Part shown: positions 45,943-57,400 of the stretch, piece after piece
Numbering within the stretch: position 1 is the stretch's first letter
Layout of the letters: every line of letters starts with the position of its first letter
Assembly (NCBI RefSeq): GCF_022539505.1
Contig: NC_061512.1
Coordinates: forward strand, 247,086,510-247,150,509
Direction: 5' to 3'
Length of the DNA: 64,000 nt
Origin: Lolium rigidum
Taxonomy: Eukaryota > Streptophyta > Magnoliopsida > Poales > Poaceae
Program-made: the position numbers and the translations under genes
Notes under the pieces: model-generated
Databases searched by the model: none
What the model saw: only the letters and a program-made list of their open reading frames with translations
What the model was told of the DNA's origin: nothing

Positions 45943-47179
45943 TTACGCTGCCGAGGCAAGGAAATGGCTACCGCCAACATTGCGGTGGAACTTGGAGACG
46001 GCGCAATCAGTGGAGAAGAGCCCGCCAGATGAGAGGTACTTTGGCGCCCCACCCATGATTGGCATCTTGGCGGTGACGTTCATCTTGTTGATGTAGTCCA
46101 TCCGGTAGGTCTGGGCAAGGACACCATCGACGTTGTTCGTGAGAGAATGGAACTTAAAACGGAGGTCAAGGTGCACGAGGCTGTCCTTCATGGTCTTGCC
46201 ATAGTTGTGGATCTTCGAGTCCTCGTCGCTGATAGGCACCGCGCTGGCCGAGATGCTAAACACACCGGCAAGGTCCACCTTGACAGAGTTAACATTGTCT
46301 ATGCGCTTCACGGATAGATCGGGGAGGACCTTGGACACCCACCGAGCGTTGTTGACGGTGTCTACTTTTACAGGCTCGCCGTCGAGGGTGATCTCGATGT
46401 GGTCATCATCCTCGTCCCACTCGACGGCCTTGCGAGCGCCGACGTAGAGGCGGTGGTCGCCGAAGGTGATGCCGAGTGCTTGTATCCACGTGAAGGTACG
46501 GTCGTTGGAGGGGTTGTGGTTGCCGATGAAGTGGGCGTTGATGTGGAGATTGGTGTCAGAGACGAGGCAGAAGTCCTGGTCCCTCCTACCGTGGAAGTAG
46601 AAGGTGATGCCGTCGCCGCCTGTGAAGCTAGGGTCACCACACGATGTTCCCGGGAATACTACACACCCTGGATAGAAGTGGTATCAGAATCAATCGAGAT
46701 AACTAATTAAGCAATGTCCTGATGTGTGCATGCTTGCATGGATGGATGGATGGTGGTGAACCAAGGAACATACTGCATGTCGTCTCGCAATCGCTGCAAG
46801 ACATGTAGCAGGACTTGGGGCAGAGATCCGGGCACTGCGCGATGCACTTTTTACCCCAGTCATCGTCACATGTATAGATTTTGTTTGGCTTGCTGTAGTC
46901 AGCGCGGTAGGGCTGGCCGTTTGCGTAGGATTTTACCTCGGTTCGAGGATGACCGTCTTCATAGGTCCAGTAATTGTCAGGGGGAGGAGGAGGAGGGTCG
47001 TATCCGCCCCCGCCGCCCCAGGGATCGTCCCCATTCCCGGGATTGGGAGGAGGAGGAGTGTTGTCCTCATTCCGGGGAGAAGGCGGTGGCTGACCCATGG
47101 CGCCTAGCGCAAGCGCCACCACTAGGAGGCAGCACCAGCCTAGCCGAGCCGCCACCGCCACGCCATTGCACCTGGCCAT
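45943..47179 (-). CDS. Root_cap-family secreted protein, unit-2 copy
   Basis: Same two-exon structure and exactly the same exon lengths as the unit-1 gene: 47179-46774 (406 nt) and 46667-45943 (725 nt), phase-1 intron, 376 aa. Signal peptide (LGWCCLLVVALALGAMG), Pro/Gly/Asp linker, Cys-rich segment, GTSCGDPSFTGGDG and LGITFGDHRLYVGARK are all kept. Differences are scattered substitutions, mostly in the linker (PPPDNYWTYEDGHP against PPRHHRTFDDGHP), with no stop or frameshift. The promoter with TATAAG at 47273-47278 is also kept. Both copies could be functional. The LINE tail ends about 140 bp downstream of its stop codon. Confidence 0.9.
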
Positions 47180-47272
47180 TACCTTTGCCAATCACTGGTG
47201 AACGGATCGATCGAGATGATCTAAGCTTCAGTGTGTGTATATGGATGACTTGTACTGTGCTGACCACAGCTT

Positions 47273-47278
47273 CTTATA
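47273..47278 (-). promoter_or_regulatory. TATA-like box of the unit-2 Root_cap gene
   Basis: TATAAG on the minus strand about 94 nt before the ATG at 47179, matching the unit-1 promoter. Confidence 0.55.
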
Positions 47279-47650
47279 GGCGATGGATGGCTCTGACTTT
47301 GTGAAATAAAGGGGCTAAAGTAGAGGTCAAGTGACTTAGTTTTGGCAAGTGGCGTAGGGGAGGAAAAGATACTCACAGATTGCAGGAACATTATGACCAA
47401 GTCAGTGTCGTCCAGTTGACATTAGCTATACCTATAGGCTATACATAATGAATATGTAAACAGTCTTACAATATGCAAAATTATGCATCTGTCCATGTCG
47501 GCTTCTGGATCCTCATTATCCATGAAGTGATGCAGTATGAAGAGCGTAACCAGCTGTAAAGCCCGACGCCATGTCGGCATATCGCTGCTTCTTCGGATCA
47601 CGTCGTCAACCATGTCCTACGCAGATGCGTTGAAGCCATTAGGCCCTATT

Positions 47651-48045
47651 ACTTTTTAAAATAGCAGCCTCTATCACGAGGAGCCAAGTCATTTAAATTT
47701 TCTACAAAACAAAAAAGCCCTAGAAAAATTAGAATCAATAATTTATATCATCTAAAAATATGGCAAGAAATTCAGTAATACAAACTTGTACTTAACAATC
47801 ATGATGATTGTAGTAATAAAATTAGTGCATATGCATATTTCATAAGTAGGTCTAACTTTTAAATTTAAATGTTAAAATATTTGGGTTTGGCGGAGAAATA
47901 ACGCTATTTTTAGCCATATTTAGCGTTCTAGCGCCATTCAGAAAGCTGTTAGCGAGTGATTCTATTTAGCGCTGAAAGTGCTTATTTTTAGAAGGAGTGT
48001 TGTGAATCCTCTATAGCATCGCTAGCGCGCTGTTTAAAACTTCGG
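47651..48045. other. Unit-2-specific spacer
   Basis: AT-rich sequence without a unit-1 match, replacing the 1.75 kb that precedes the C1A fragment in unit 1. Its right half has agcgctgaaagtgctt and tagcgcgctg-type motifs like those of the MITE at 60671-60852, so it may contain a decayed member of that family. No gene. Similarity to unit 1 (17527 onward) resumes at about 48046 for 75 bp. Confidence 0.4.
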
Positions 48046-48121
48046 TTAGGAATGAGCATGCTATTTTTCCAAGTAACTCAAACCGGTTGTGAATTTGGTC
48101 ATGTCAACTAGATGTATTCGG

Positions 48122-49561
48122 AAGTGGAGCTCGTTCCTGGCTAGTATCAGCTTGCTTTGTTGCCTCTGCCCCCAACCCTAACCCTCCGCCCCCAACCCTC
48201 CGCCGCCGCCGCCGCCGGTAGCGCCGCCGGGGAAAAGTCCCTCGGGGTGTGGCGGCGGCGGGGGCCCTTCCTTGTCGCCGCGTGGAGATCGGCGGCCGGA
48301 TCCCCACCTCCGCGATGCTTGGCGGAGCAGACGCGCATGTGATGGGCGATGGCGGCGGCGGCCCTCCTCCCGTCGGCTGTCCCCTGGCGGACCGGTCGGC
48401 GCGGGTGGGATGGGCGGCGCTGCGGTCTCCCTCTTCTCGTCGGCTTCCCGCAGCACTCCGGCAGGGGTTGGTGGTGGGCGGCGGCCAGACCCTCGGCCTG
48501 CGCCATGCCATCCACCCCCGCCTCGTTGGTGCGTGGAGGCGATCTCGGGCATCTTCCGCGACACGAGGGCGCCCGGGGCAGCAACATTGGGTTTGACGGA
48601 GGAGGTGGCCTCTTCTTCGCCGGAGAGGGTCGGCCTGCGGTTGGTGGTGGTGGATTTTTGATCTATCATCGCCATCCGGCGGTGAGATGGAGGTGCATGG
48701 AAGCCGGCGATGGTGTCGCCGGTGGAGGGTTGGGTTGGCCAGCCCGGGATGGTCGCCGACGTGGGGGTCCGGCCTGAATAAAGGCGGCCGTCCTAGGGCC
48801 TCTCTTGCATGAAGAGGAGGAACTACCGGAGGCCTGGACTCGTGATCTGGCCGGAGGGTTGAGTTCCGGAAGGCTCCGCCGGCGAATGTAACAGTGCTTT
48901 GCCTGAGTTTGCTGGATCGGAGGTATTCGGTCGTGCGCACCCATGCGTTTATTCCGACCGTTTGGTTCTGGAGGGAGCGGCGCGAAGCTCTTTTTCGTGT
49001 TGACATCAAGTGACTATGGATCCATGATGAAAGTCGGAAGAAGAGAATTTCATGAAGGCCGGAGGGGAGGACTAGCTAAGGGAGGTTCAAGTCTCCGCGC
49101 TGTTGAGGGGCTTGCTTGGTGTCCGGGCTTCACAGCAGCGGTATGAAAGTGGGGGCGACAACACATGTGAAGCGCAGAGTCCTACCTTTCGGGGTGAAAA
49201 CCCAAGGTCCGGCCTTAACTCGGTTGTGCTCGGCGGTGACCTTGGTGGAGGCATTGTTTTGAGAGTTGGGACTATCTTCAGGGTGAAAACCTAAGATCTT
49301 TGATCGGGCGACGACGGTGTTGGAGCACTGTTCCCTTCTTGGAGGCGTCGTTTTTTGGAGAGTCTGCAATTCAGGTGTTGTCATGGTGGTGGATATATTG
49401 CTGTTGTTAGGTCCGTGATACTGTAGCGGGACTTTTGTTTCTTAGTTTTCTTTTCCTTTTTTTTGTTGTGTGCATCCGTAGTGCCATTAGGGTGGTGCGT
49501 TGTTGCAGAGGCTGGGTATAATTGGTATCTCTCGATATTAATATATTCCCTTTATCGAAAA
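48122..49561 (+). mobile_element. Non-autonomous retroposon (1440 bp) with 16-bp target duplication
   Basis: aactagatgtattcgg at 48106-48121 and aactagatgcattcgg at 49562-49577 (one mismatch) flank a unit that starts GC-rich and ends atattccctttatcg plus A-run. Unit 1 has the site once (acttgatgcattc near 17595). The tail resembles that of the LINE ending at 45800, including tgcagaggttgg-like and cctttatcgaaaa segments, so it was probably moved by that LINE family. ORFs of up to 301 codons in the GC-rich half lie on both strands and are not called. Confidence 0.78.
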
Positions 49562-49577
49562 AACTAGATGCATTCGG

Positions 49578-50327
49578 TCCTCATTATCCATGCATCCCCT
49601 TCCCCATCGACCAGAGACGGACGGAGCGACCGGAAATCTAGAATCGGTTCCTCTGCTTTTTTTACGTGCGTTGGCTGGAGGCAACAACCAGAATCGCGGG
49701 GCGGAGTTGGATGGATCGATAGCTCGTCGCGCATATGCATGGAAGGAGATTTGAAGGAAGAATCGACCCATGGTCTGGCTCTGACGGAAAAGCAAAGATA
49801 GTGCCCTCATCCTCCTCGTGTCCTCGTGCATGCATGACGCAATAACAAGCCGCTCTCGATCAATCGCAGACTAGAGTACCTTGATAATCTGAAGAAAGGT
49901 GCTCATGCAGGTATACGATGATCCTACAGGAAATAATGCACATGAGTACCTATCTCTTCCATGAGGCGATTTTTAGTCATGACACAGGGTTTTCAATGTA
50001 GATGCTTATAATTTAGCAAAGACTGCTTCTTCTCTTCAAGAGGGGCGCCATATTTAGCTTATGAATATGCCAGACTTTGTTTGTATTCCCCAGAATATTA
50101 TAAATGAGAAAAACGCTATGTTCGACCTCAAAAAAAAAAAAAAGCTACCGCGGCCACTTAATTTCCATTCAGGTCAAATCATCCATATATAGCTAAAAAA
50201 ACTGTTTTCAATCTTGGGATCCAAGGAACCCCGGACAGAAGGTTGAAAGGTGGCCCCTGGTCAGCAATATTGGATGTTCACGTTAAGAATGACATCGAAA
50301 CTATCATGTAAGACACCTGGGATTTAC
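49578..50327. other. Intergenic, no gene seen
   Basis: Mixed sequence with short ORFs only. A poly-A run at about 50132-50145 after an AT-rich stretch may be the tail of another retroposon, but no target duplication was found. Confidence 0.4.
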
Positions 50328-50519
50328 CAGTGGCGGACCTTGATCATTATTATTGGAGGGGTAAAAAATGCTAGACGGGAACTGAGGGGGCGAACTTGGA
50401 GTATTTTGTGTTTTCTATGGTAAAAATTGGTAAACAATAAGTGGTATTGTGTACATTTCAATTAAGTTGGGGGGGGGGGGCATGGCCCCCTTTTGGCCTC
50501 CACTAAGGTCCGCGCTAGG
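50328..50519. mobile_element. Possible hAT-type MITE
   Basis: Imperfect inverted ends: cagtggcggacctt at the left and aaggtccgcgctag at the right, about 190 bp apart. A G-run and C-run (catggcccccttttgg) lie near the right end. Such CAGTGGCGGA ends are common on hAT-like elements. No 8-bp target duplication could be confirmed. Confidence 0.35.
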
Positions 50520-50567
50520 CTCAAAACAGGTTTTCGCATAGCTATATTAATATAGCTAGGCGCCCAT

Positions 50568-51290
50568 TTAATTTTCAATGATGTCAACTGCATCCATTGG
50601 ATACACCGAACGAAGCATCACTCCGTAGACTCCCCCATCCGCTTCAATCCCCCGCAGGAGCCTCATGTACCAGGCCTCCCCCCATGTCGTCGACCACAAA
50701 TTCTTCAGAATCCAGAAGTCGGCGCCGATAGGCTCATCGTATGGGTCGCCCTCTACGGTGGTGTTGTAACCCACTAGTAGCATTGCGTGAGTGAGGTGCG
50801 CGGTGCACGACCCTCTGAACACACCACCTCTGTAGTTATAAAACTCCGTGATGTTCCCGTTCAATGCCACAACAACAGGCCGTTCCGCCATGGCCACCTT
50901 TTGAGTGTCCTCTCGTTCCTCGGCCTCATGAAGTCCCAGTCCCAAATACCCATCGTATAGCGAGCCGCATAGCACTTGTCGACGACCATGTGCAGGTAGT
51001 CCATCTAGGAAGAGACCCCATGAGAGAGCTTCACACTCTGAAATGCGGCAGCCGGGTCGCCACCTTTGTAGCCAAACTGAGAGTAGCCATCACAGTCCAC
51101 GCTCATAAATCCACTCTTTTTCTAGTCTTGAACGTGTCCTGGAAATCGAGTGCGGTCGTGATGGCGAACGCCCAGCAACTCCCACACGAGCCCTGGTTCT
51201 CTTAACTGGAGCTCGCCAAGCCACATGAGGGTTCAGAGGGACCGGAGGATACACTAAGCTTAAGGACATGTGTCTTTGCGAGGTGTTGAT
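50568..51290 (-). pseudogene. Papain-type (C1A) cysteine protease, mature domain, broken (copy 1)
   Basis: In minus direction: a mature-domain start (PLNPHVAWRAPVK), a 1-nt frameshift, then the active-site motif ENQGSCGSCWAFAITTALDF with the catalytic Cys. A stop follows after KRVDL, and the frame resumes with DCDGYSQFGYKGGDPAAAFQ. A TAG occurs before MDYLHMVVDKCYAARYTMGI. After another frame change comes a 135-codon frame with the catalytic His (HLTHAMLLVGYN) and Asn (FWILKNLWSTTWGEAWYMRL). Frame breaks and stops exclude a working protease. No propeptide precedes it. Related to the copy at 52797-53290 and possibly to the propeptide fragment at 17702. Confidence 0.78.
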
Positions 51291-51339
51291 GGAATTCAGA
51301 CAAGATTCAATTTGAGGTTTCCCACAAAAGGGAGACACA

Positions 51340-52010
51340 TTTTGGAGGAAGATTTACAACTACTTTCATGAGCACAAGCACTTGTGAGCGATCAGGTGAG
51401 GCCTCGCTCACAGTAAGGTGGTCGCTGATCAGTAAGCAATGCACCAACTGCAACGCCTCGTATGACACGATGAAGAAGGGAAAGCTAGTGGCATTGGCGT
51501 TGGGGACCTGGTGGATCGAAGCTTTGGCCCACTTCAAGGTTGCCAACAAAATTAAGAATTTCAACATTGTCCATTGTCGGACGACAGTCGTGAGATCTAT
51601 GGGTCCTATGATGCGAACGCAAAACACGGGCAATCCAGTCTCATCGATGTATATGGTGCCACCCAAGCGTGATGCCTCGTTGCAATCGATCACAAAGACG
51701 ATCAAGACACTTTTACCCAATAAAGAGGTGTCAAGTAAGAAGATGGGCGAGAGGAAGCACCGGAGAAAAGAGGAGACAATCAGGAACTACTATGAGATAC
51801 AAAGAAAGAAGCTTGAGATTGAAGAGATTAATGCACGTGCATCAACATAGGTGGTAGATAACAAGTAAAAGAAATTGGAGCTCGCCTTACTCACCGAGGA
51901 AGCTAAGATCATGACAACCCCACTGACCGACGCCATGTATTGTATTTCCCGGACATGGTTGGAGCCTTAGCGGAGGAGAAGAAGATGATCTTTGATCGAG
52001 ACGTGCGATT
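51340..52010 (+). pseudogene. Remnant of a PIF/Harbinger ORF1 / NAM-associated-type gene
   Basis: A 160-codon frame (51368-51850) includes CNASYDTMKKGKLVALALGT and ends NYYEIQRKKLEIEEINARAS. After a stop the similarity continues with KLELALLTEEAKIMTTPLTD and WLEP. This basic, coiled C-terminal pattern (eEAKIMxxxLxxMdpxxRAWfe) is what I know from NAM-associated C-terminal domains and Harbinger ORF1 proteins. The N-terminal Myb/SANT part is not seen. The assignment rests on pattern memory only. Confidence 0.4.
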
Positions 52011-52796
52011 CACTCGATTCCCTCTGTATCTCATACTTTTGGAACTTTGGGTATGCCGGCAAGGCCGGGATTGAACTACTTAACTTCCAATCATTTTCAC
52101 CAAAATTTAATGAATTTGCAATTTATTATGTTTTACTTGAATTACTTAAAAATATGTTTGAAATCTGGATGTAAAAATACCTAAAATAACCAGACCGTGG
52201 TCGAAACGTGAGACGTTGTTGGGTCCGCTGCTAACTAGTACATACAGGCCTGGGCCTCTTCCATATCCTTCGCCTGCCGCAAACGGATCCAAACAAATAG
52301 AGGCTGCCCAAAATACGGGCCGTTGTTGGAGACATCCTGAATCCTGATACTGCTAGCGGAGGCGCGCAACCTGATGATCACGAGCAAGGCCCATTCCATC
52401 ATTTGTCAGCAAGGAACGAAACACTACGCGATGTGTCATTTCGGAATCTGGTTATCAACGACCGCTTTTCCCAGCTGTCTCTGCTCCTTCCAAGGCCACG
52501 CGATGACACGCGGAGCGGTGGCCCGACGAGCGTGGCGACGTTTCCCAGACACGTGTGAGGATTCTCAGGTTGAATTGCACGAACCACCCTGTGTCTTCTT
52601 CGCAAACGCCGGTTGCACCCCTTTGCCTTGAGAGCCGGCTCACTATTTTGTTCGTCTGTCTGTAGTTATGTACAAATGCTCTACAAAAAGATGATTGTAA
52701 TCTGATATATATATATCCATCACCTAAGCGATATTTCATTGGTCATACACATATATATAGTACTTTCCGCCCATAAAAGAATATTGATAGTTTATT
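52011..52796. other. Intergenic, no gene seen
   Basis: Short ORFs on both strands without recognisable domains. A (ta)n run lies near 52710-52720. Nothing further is supported. Confidence 0.4.
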
Positions 52797-53290
52797 TAAA
52801 TTTAGATACCCCCACAGGAGCCTCATATACCCGGCCACGCCCCATGTCGTCGACCACGGATTCTTCAGCATCCAGAAGTCAACGCCGGAAGGCTTTCTGT
52901 ACGGGTCGCGCGCCCTCTACGGTGGTGTTGTAGCCCACTAGTAGCATCATGTGAGTGAGGTCCGTGGTGCACGACCCTAACAAGTCCGAACACGCCACCT
53001 CTGTAGTTATAAAACTCCATGTTGTTCCCGTAACACAACATGCTGTTCCGCCACGGCCGCCTTGAGCGCCCTCTCGTTCCTCGGCTCCACGAAGTCCCAG
53101 TCCCGTATGCCCATTGTATAGCGAGCCGGGTAGCACCAGGTGTCGACGGCCACATACGGGTAGTCCATCCAGGAAGAGATCTCATGACGAAGCTTAATGC
53201 TCTGAAATGCGACAGCCTGGTCACCGCCATGGCAGCCAAGCTGAGTTTAGCCGTTGCAGTCTATGAGCTGTTGTGGCGATCGATCCACTC
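52797..53290 (-). pseudogene. Papain-type (C1A) cysteine protease, C-terminal part, broken (copy 2)
   Basis: Similar to 50568-51060 on the same strand. Pieces in different frames encode SWMDYPYVAVDTWCYPARYT, then NMEFYNYRGGVF, then LTHMMLLVGYNTTVEG with the catalytic His. The Asn segment (FWMLKNPWSTTWG) is interrupted and the end is lost at about 52797. The active-site Cys exon is absent. It is either a tandem duplicate of copy 1 or both are relics of a local C1A cluster. Confidence 0.7.
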
Positions 53291-53629
53291 TTTCTCCAGT
53301 CTTCAACGTGTACTTAGGGCTGGCTCTTAGATTTTAGGGGCCCTAGGACGACATGACATCAATGTCCCAATAGTGGAGAAGCTTTCCTAGGATGGGGGGC
53401 ATGCCCCCCTAATCTAGAAAATTCCTTAAAGATATGTATATATGCTAAATTTTAAATGTTAGTTTAAGCATGATTAGTGTTATGGGCCCCTTAACAATCT
53501 TCGTCAAGCTCCGTCACTTGGTCACACACAAAATACTTAGAAAATATTAGTATTCGGCAATATAAATATCACAGTATTAGTAATATTTACATTTAAAAGA
53601 TCATGGTCTTCGGAATTTCGGTGAACATA

Positions 53630-53915
53630 TTTGAGCGAGCACAATTACACTTGCATAGACGAGCGAGCACAAGTATAGCTGCACACATGAGCGATCACAA
53701 TTCACAAATACATCTGCAGACACGAGCGAGTACATGTACGGAAGTACAGACGTGCACACGAGCAAGTACAAGTACAGAAGTACAGTCGCGCACACGATTA
53801 AGTACAAGTATAGTGCGCACACGAGTAAATACATGTACAAAAGTACAGTCGTGCACGTGAGTAAGTACAAGTATACTAGTACAGTCGCACACACGAGCAA
53901 GTACATATACAATTA
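53630..53915. repeat. Degenerate minisatellite, unit about 36 bp
   Basis: Repeated cacgagcaagtacaagtaca, gaagtacagtcgcgcac-type units with substitutions and short deletions, clearest at 53700-53910. It opens frames on both strands (products rich in Y, L, V, C, or in S, T, Y, K), which are artefacts of the repeat. Confidence 0.75.
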
Positions 53916-54468
53916 GATAAATTGCGATAATATTTTTTAGACAGAAGTACTATTTGTAAACAAAGGTTTTCAAAAATAAAATGTGAGCAAATGTGCCAAC
54001 CAATTTTAAACCGCCAAGTAAGCATCCTCCCATTGTTTCATTATAAATGATATCTTGTTTTGTGTACATGTGCAATCTCATGGCCATTTTGCTCTTCAGC
54101 TTTAGTTCAACCCTTTCTTAAATCCTTTTCTCAAGAATACCATAGTTTTGAAGCCCTAAGCTTGACACATTGGTATCGACGGCAAACACTAAGGGGGACA
54201 ATGCAGGAGGAGCGCCACATAACAATACATGAAAATAGAAAAATGTTTGATGTATTTGCTTTACTAGAAAAATGTTCGATTACCGATATTTGTAGAAAAT
54301 AAACAAGTGTCAAAATAGTAAAAACACACAAAATTAGTAATGTTGCGAGGGAGAGAAAAGTATGAACCACAAGGGTGTACCTGCAAAGTACCCGCCCGTC
54401 TTCTCCCATCGTCCACCGCCAAAAATTCCTCTCTACCCTTCTTGGAGGAAATCCTCCTCTTGTCCACC

Positions 54469-57400
54469 ATGGATGCCGACGGCCCCGCCGCTCCGCTCTA
54501 TCCGCCGATTGCCGCCGACGTTCCCACCCCCGCCGCCGCTTCCACGCCCCCCACCTCCGACGATGCATTCGTCGACGCCACCGACACCCTCCCTCATCCG
54601 CCGCCCCCGCCCCTCACATCGTCCTCCTCCACGCTCCGCCGCCGCCCGCGCCGCGCCAAATCTGTCAAGGAACCCGATCAGGTGCCCTCCTGCTGGGATT
54701 CCGCCTCCTCCACCGTCACCGCGGCCGACGAACCCGTCAAGGCCAAGCCCGATTCCTCCGAGGCCACAAGCGCGGCTTCCGCGGCCGACGAACCCGTCAC
54801 TGCCGAGCCCGAATCCTCCGAGGCTACCAGCGCGGCTCCCGCCGCCTCCACGGTCACCGCGGCCGACGAGCTCGTCAAGGCCGACCCGCATTCCACCGAG
54901 GTCACCAGCGTGCCTCGTTCCCCCCCGCCCCCGGATGAGGAATTGGACAAAAAGGATTCCTCCGAGACCACCAGCGTGCCCCGTTCTCCCCCGCCCCCGG
55001 AGGAGGAATTGGACAAAAATGATTCCTCGTCTTCTTCGTCCGACGAGGAGGAGGCTGTAGCGCTGGATTACATGCCTCTGCCGCCGGCGGCGCCGCCGGG
55101 CATGCTCGAGTCCCTGGCCGTGCTCATCATCAAAGCGGTGGCGTTCCAGGTGAGCGCGCTCATCGCCTTCATCACCTTCCCGGTGCGGCTGCTGCAGTGG
55201 TGGTACCTCTTCGTCACCGACCCGGTGGGCTCGGCGCGGCGGGCGCACGACTGGGCGCTCGGGGCGGTGGGGCAGGCCACCGGCGCGGTGGCCGCGCAGC
55301 TCGGGGGCGGCGAGGGCGTGGGGCGCGTGGCGGGCAGGCTGGCGTGGGGGTCGCTCTGGGCTGTCTACGTCTGCGTGGTTCTCTGCGCGCTGCTCATCAT
55401 GGCGTTCCTCGGAGGCGGGCTCTTGGTGGGGAAAATGGTGGAGGAGCCCGTTCAGGTGACGGAGACTCTGAATTTTGATTACACCAAGCCGAGCCCTGTG
55501 GCGTTCGTGCCCGTGCGGCGGTTGGTGCCGCCGCATCAGCGGATGCAGCTCGAGGTGTCGCTCACGCTGCCCGAGTCGGATTACAACAGGAGGCTCGGCG
55601 TTTTCCAGGTACCTTTCTTGCTGGTCCTTGTCATAGTGGTTTGGTATGATCGTCTCCTTGAAATTGGTCTTCGGTAATCGCTATCAAGGGAACAAATGAT
55701 GCTGGATTAAAGTTTTGTCAAATGAAGTGATGATTACAGTTTTAGGGTCCTGCCAATTTCTGTGTTCCATCGTCTAGTTTCAGAAGCATAGATATAAGTT
55801 AATAACTGCAACTTTGTTGTGCATTCCCATGTTCAACTCCAATTTTGTTAGAAAAGAAGCTGCCTATCATAGAAGGTTTACACGTTGGGGTCTGCTATAT
55901 ATACACTTGATTTTAAAGTTCATCTGAACTATGCAGTGTGATTCAACCAGAAATTTTGCTCCACCTAATTTTGTTCTGTGGAATGAAAGAAGTTCGGGTA
56001 CAGTCTTGTGAAGTAGCGATACAAATTGAGGCAGCGGTTGATGTTTGGTAATGCGCTTACTATTACTGAATTCAGCAAACTGCGTAAATTTCACTGGTTG
56101 ATGTTTCATCATCTCTTTGAAAATGGTATTGCCCTGGGTTTGTAAGTTACACTAATACTGTGTAAAGTCTATTATCCAGTGTTATTGCTCTAACATTTCA
56201 TCTCTGTCTAGGATGTTATGCAGAAAAAAATCCTACTACTTTGATTTGTAAAATGGAAATTGGACTATACCTACATAAACTCTGTTACCTAATTTCTCTT
56301 TCATTTATAAGTTCAAGGACACATATGTATGCAACTTGATTATGAAGAGAACATCTAGACAAAGATCGATATTTCTTATATAATCCAAGCATATGAGATT
56401 ATATAATCCACTACAATGGCAATGGGAGCCAGACTACAAAGTAGATATTTGAAATGCAAAACCGCTGTGGATCTAAAACATGTTTGGTGGGATAGACATA
56501 GTGCACTCTGTATCAGGCTGCGAATGTCAATGGATTGACTCGGCTATGAAATTCAGTTGATGATTTATTTTCTGGCAGCAGACTCCCAACAAACAAACTT
56601 GCAACTCCAAGAGCTCAAACCTGAAGTCTTAGTAACATAATAACCATGGTTTGCAGCCAGATTGACCACATGTTTTCAATAAGACAGACCATCTCTGCTT
56701 CCGCAGTTCAACTTTGCTGATGAAATTCCTGTCTCGCCAACTAATTGTGCCATACTTTTTGAAGAGTGTCAAGGCATTAGATACCCAGTTCAGGTTTACA
56801 GAATTATGTGCGTTGCAAGCTTGTAGTTTGTATGCATGCATAATATAGATAATTCCAGTTGCAAAGCTCTTTATATTAGTTCAATGGATAATCCACTCTT
56901 AGGCAGCAGACTCCCAAAAGCAAACAAGCAACTCCATGTGCCCAAATCTCATAAGGTTTGCAGCCAAATTTGGTCGTATGTTTTTCAACAAGAGAGACCG
57001 TTTCTACCTCGACAGTTAAATTTCATGACGAAAATGTCCGTTTCTACCCAGTTCGTGCTTTCTTGATACATCTCTTCAGAATTATATAAGTTTCAAGCTC
57101 GTAGTATTAGTGTATGCACAATAATGATAGTTCAAGTTGTGGTGCTCTCCATGTTTAGCAGTATCTGTAGAAAATTGTATCATAGCATAATATTTTGTAT
57201 CTCCATCTGATTTCCTTTTTTCCCCTTTGAGTTCAGGTAAGGGCAGAGTTTCTATCTGCAAATGGAGAAGTGGTCTCTGCGACGAGCCACCCATGCATGC
57301 TGAAGTTCAAGAGTGTCCACATGCATTTCATAGAAACTTTTTTCCAGAGTTTTTCTCTCTTGACGGGCTACTCGTCAGAATCCCAGGTCATCAGACTAAA

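Noticed and set aside
48104..49009. 301-codon minus-strand ORF and its plus-strand shadows in the retroposon
   Set aside because: GC-rich low-complexity body of a non-autonomous element. No domain, no promoter, and equally long ORFs in other frames.
53601..53912. Tyr/Leu-rich 103-codon ORF, at first sight a membrane protein
   Set aside because: Generated by the 36-bp minisatellite. The hydrophobic pattern simply repeats with the DNA unit.
53630..53915. CRISPR-like regular repeats
   Set aside because: Head-to-tail degenerate units without spacers, in plant nuclear DNA.
54340..54468. Upstream in-frame ATG of seipin adding 43 residues
   Set aside because: Weak start context and a non-conserved-looking sequence; the ATG at 54469 has a strong Kozak context and starts an acidic N-terminus typical of plant seipins.
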